A DNA stretch of 64,000 bases from Hyphomicrobiales bacterium (lineage in GTDB: Bacteria > Pseudomonadota > Alphaproteobacteria > Rhizobiales > OSC116): contig JABSRZ010000004.1 in assembly GCA_013214705.1 (NCBI GenBank), positions 124,001 to 188,000 of the forward strand, read 5' to 3'. The translations under genes and the position numbers were made by a program. Position 1 is the stretch's first letter; every line of letters starts with the position of its first letter. Below, in pieces: positions 61,047-64,000 of this stretch. Below the pieces are notes generated by a model that saw nothing but the letters and a program-made list of their open reading frames with translations, had not been told where the DNA came from and made no database searches.

Positions 61047-62105
61047 TTAATTCGAATTATATTTAGGCGTGGTCTTGTCGCCAAATATAAACCTTTGCGG
61101 GTTGGATTCCATCTGTCTTACCATACGTTTTATGGCACTTAAAGTGTCTTTGGCCTCTTTCAGCAATAATTCAGCGTCTTTTAAGCCTTTGCTGGTAAAG
61201 CGGTTTATGCTTGGCTCTGCGGCGGTCACCATGGTTTCAAACTTAACGCTGGCATTGGCAAAACTTTCAGAAGCTTTAGAGATATTTTCTAAAGTATTAC
61301 GCACGGCCGCGGCAGTGCCAGCGCCTTCAGTGTCTATAATTTTTTCCAAACTCGTGGCCAGATCTTTATATTTCGTAATCGTCGCCCCCATTTCAGCAAT
61401 AATTGGTTCAATTTTCTGGCTGATATCGCTGGTAATGGTGGTCACATCGCTGGTAATTTCCGCCACATCTTGCGATACCTTTACCGAATTAGAAGTAATT
61501 TTACGCACGTCTTTTAATATAGCGTCTATGTCGCTGGTACGGTCGTTCAAAAATCTCAAACCTTCTTCCACCGCTTCTAAAGATTTGCCGACAGTTTCGT
61601 TGTTTTGGGTGATCAGATCGTCAAATCGGGCAATCAATATATTCACATTTTGCAAAATATTGGGAACAGTTTCTAACATTTGGCTCACTTGACTGCGCTT
61701 CACTTTAATGGTCGGTAGGTCTTCATCTTCCGTGGGTTCAAGCAAAGCTGCTTTGTCGTCAGATGTGGTCATTTCGATGCCAAACCCGCTAACCCCTTGT
61801 AGCGCAAGGCTGGCTATAGTCGATACCCGCACCGGGATACGTTCATCAACCGCAATAACCACCCTCACCCTAGATATATCATTCGGGTGCAAACCAATTT
61901 TCTCCACCCGCCCGACAGTGATGCCGCTAATCACCACGTTGGCGGTGTCACTTAGCCCGCTGACCGCTTCTTCAAAGTCAATATTATAACGGTTATAACT
62001 CACGCGGTCCTCAAACCTGCCGAGCCAAAACACCGAACTGGCCAATACCCCAATCATAATCAGAACAAATAACCCAATAAAAATATGATGTGCTCTCGTT
62101 TCCAT
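61047..62105 (-). CDS. mlaD: MlaD/MCE-domain substrate-binding protein
   Basis: N-terminal TM then YNIDFEEAVSGLSDTANVVISGITVGRVEKIGL (MCE domain); coiled-coil C-terminus. Confidence 0.9.
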   Translation of the reverse strand: METRAHHIFIGLFVLIMIGVLASSVFWLGRFEDRVSYNRYNIDFEEAVSGLSDTANVVISGITVGRVEKIGLHPNDISRVRVVIAVDERIPVRVSTIASLALQGVSGFGIEMTTSDDKAALLEPTEDEDLPTIKVKRSQVSQMLETVPNILQNVNILIARFDDLITQNNETVGKSLEAVEEGLRFLNDRTSDIDAILKDVRKITSNSVKVSQDVAEITSDVTTITSDISQKIEPIIAEMGATITKYKDLATSLEKIIDTEGAGTAAAVRNTLENISKASESFANASVKFETMVTAAEPSINRFTSKGLKDAELLLKEAKDTLSAIKRMVRQMESNPQRFIFGDKTTPKYNSN

Positions 62106-62120
62106 ATGGTCACAATTCCT

Positions 62121-62906
62121 TTACTTATTTTGCTGTTGGGCTTGCACTTGCCGCCCTCTTGCGCCACCAAAATACTCTTGTACCCATGGGTGGTCAAATT
62201 TTAAAATTTTATCTAATTTACCGTCTACAATAACTTTACCATCCGCCAACACCGCCACATTGCCACAGATTTTGAAAATACTGTCCAAATCATGGGTAAT
62301 CATCACCACGCTAATGCCCAGCGCATGGGTAAGTTCAAGTAGCAATTCGTCAAATTTTTCTGCGCCTATCGGGTCTAAACCAGATGTTGGTTCATCTAAA
62401 AATAATATTTCAGGGTCTAGCGCCAACGCCCGCGCCAACGCCACACGTTTGCGCATACCGCCCGATAATTCAGAAGGCATTAACTGCCCAACCGTCCAAT
62501 CAAGCCCGACCAAAAACAATTTCATATATGCCAGTTCTTGTGCAAATTGGCCATGTATGCCCAACTGCTCTTTCATTGGCAACCTTATATTGTCCAATAC
62601 CGATAGAGATGAGAACAAAGCCCCATCTTGAAACAAAACCCCCCATTTGCGCGCCAAACCTAGGCCGCCCTTGGTTTCGGAAAATGGGTTTACGCCCAAT
62701 ATTTTGACACTACCCGCCTCGGGTTTTTTAAGCCCGGTCATGGTGCGCAATAACACAGATTTACCCGTACCAGAACCGCCAACAATTCCAGTGATGACGC
62801 CTTTTTCTATGGTCAGATTTAAATCGTCATGCACCAAATTTGTGCCAAATTGGCTGCGCAAATTCTCAACCACAATAATCGCTTGGTTAGCGGGGATATC
62901 AGTCAT
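62121..62906 (-). CDS. mlaF: ABC transporter ATP-binding protein MlaF-type
   Basis: GIVGGSGTGKSVLLRTMTGL (Walker A); LSGGMRKRVALARALALDPEILFLDEPTSGLDP. Confidence 0.94.
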   Translation of the reverse strand: MTDIPANQAIIVVENLRSQFGTNLVHDDLNLTIEKGVITGIVGGSGTGKSVLLRTMTGLKKPEAGSVKILGVNPFSETKGGLGLARKWGVLFQDGALFSSLSVLDNIRLPMKEQLGIHGQFAQELAYMKLFLVGLDWTVGQLMPSELSGGMRKRVALARALALDPEILFLDEPTSGLDPIGAEKFDELLLELTHALGISVVMITHDLDSIFKICGNVAVLADGKVIVDGKLDKILKFDHPWVQEYFGGARGRQVQAQQQNK

Positions 62907-62909
62907 AAT

Positions 62910-63998
62910 CTAGCTCCCCAACAAATTAACTTGAGTGAAATATATGGCAATAATGGCATCGATAATAATCACCAGAAACAGGCCCTTAACCACCGATACC
63001 GTGGTATGATAACCCAGAGATGCGGCGTTAGATTGCACCTTCATGCCTTCATTACATGCCACCAAAACCAGCATAACAGCCATAAATGGTGTTTTGACCA
63101 AGGCCGTGCCGATGTCATATATCGTCACCCCATCATATATACCGTCTATAAATACGCTTAGGCCAATGTCATATCTTACATAAAGTAAAAATGCGCTGCC
63201 CGCATAGCCAGCAAAAATACCAATCACCGTCAATATCGGGAAAGCGATCAGCATCGCCATAACCCGCGGCATCACCAAAAACCGCATCACATCAAGGCCA
63301 ATCACTTTCATGGCATCAATTTCTTCATTCATCCGCATAGAGCCAATTTCAGCGGTTATCGATGATGAGCTACGCCCGGCAATCAGCATTCCGGTTAGCA
63401 ATATACTGGTTTCGCGGGTCGTCACCATGCCGATAAACCCAACCACATATTCCTCTGCACCAAAAATAGACAGCCGCCAAGCCACTTGCTCGGTCAGCAC
63501 CGCACCAACCATAAAACTCACCGCAAAAACGATGGCAATCGCCGGAATGGTCATATATTGGATGTGATAAACCATCGAGGTGAAACGAAATTCAAATGGT
63601 TTGCGAAGGGTATGCAAAATGGCCATCAAAAACAAGCCAAGCAATTGCGGTGTTTCGGCAAAAGCCCGGTAAGATCGCAAACAGGCTTTGCCAAAAGCCT
63701 CTAACATATCCAACGGGCCGCGAATTTTAGATTGTTTTGGGTGCTTTTGTGTGATGTCAAAATCAGCCAGCTTTAAGCTCAAGCTGTTAAACTCATCCGG
63801 CATATCGGCAAGTTCAACATCCATATCCGTGGCAAAAATCTGCATTTTTTTAATCATCAATACGGCAGATGTATCGACAATATCTATGCCTCTGCCAGAT
63901 ATAATAACATTTAATTTGTATGGCTTGCGGCCAAGCGCAAGCTTGTAATCTTTAAACAATTGCCGCTCAATTGCGCCAATATGAGCCAAAGTCCAGCG
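62910..63998 (-). CDS. mlaE: MlaE-type permease with N-terminal STAS-like region (5' truncated at window end)
   Basis: EQVAWRLSIFGAEEYVVGFIGMVTTRETSILLTGMLIAGRSSSSITAEIGSMRMNEEIDAMKVIGLDVMRFLVMPRV; frame open to window edge. Confidence 0.92.
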   Translation of the reverse strand, partial: RWTLAHIGAIERQLFKDYKLALGRKPYKLNVIISGRGIDIVDTSAVLMIKKMQIFATDMDVELADMPDEFNSLSLKLADFDITQKHPKQSKIRGPLDMLEAFGKACLRSYRAFAETPQLLGLFLMAILHTLRKPFEFRFTSMVYHIQYMTIPAIAIVFAVSFMVGAVLTEQVAWRLSIFGAEEYVVGFIGMVTTRETSILLTGMLIAGRSSSSITAEIGSMRMNEEIDAMKVIGLDVMRFLVMPRVMAMLIAFPILTVIGIFAGYAGSAFLLYVRYDIGLSVFIDGIYDGVTIYDIGTALVKTPFMAVMLVLVACNEGMKVQSNAASLGYHTTVSVVKGLFLVIIIDAIIAIYFTQVNLLGS

Positions 63999-64000
63999 GC

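Noticed and set aside
61069-61692. 207-aa ORF antisense to mlaD
   Set aside because: Shadow ORF of the helical mlaD coding sequence; no recognisable protein features

Overview
The window is an alphaproteobacterial chromosome segment; I cannot place it more finely without a search. I saw no mobile elements, CRISPR arrays, rRNA or tRNA genes. The left part holds housekeeping genes: purL (5'-truncated), bolA, grxD, rpsD, murI, trmJ-like, icd, panB, panC, a cNMP-gated K+ channel, alaS, recA and cckA. The centre (about 18.5-49.7 kb) is a large flagellar gene cluster: flgB-flgC-fliE-fliQ-fliR-flhB, fliO-fliP, fliL-fliM-DUF6468-motE-like-TPR, flgF-flgG-flgA-flgH, dksA, fliX, flgI-flgJN-flgN, three tandem flagellins, flbT-flaF and flgE-flgK-flgL. 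The right part holds a penicillin acylase, an MFS transporter, a homocysteine methyltransferase-family gene, a large two-TM coiled-coil protein divergent from an Hpt protein, a ferredoxin / TrxR-like FNR pair, and an Mla-type lipid transport operon truncated at the window end. The most notable unlabelled structure is regulatory. Perfect TTAA-N7-TTAA (CtrA-type) sites and 15-bp palindromes of form SGGCA-N5-TGCCS recur in flagellar intergenic regions. Three of the palindrome regions sit upstream of good sigma-54 -24/-12 elements (flgF, flgI, flgE). Other notable points are an apparent gene-conversion tract in the normally variable centre of two flagellins, a likely ATT start codon for the methyltransferase gene, a perfect alphaproteobacterial SOS box upstream of recA, and a 14-bp inverted repeat flanking a CtrA-type site between the coiled-coil protein and the Hpt gene. 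I found no clear evidence for a wholly new biological system. The coiled-coil/Hpt locus and the 1257-aa TPR protein are the best uncharacterised candidates.
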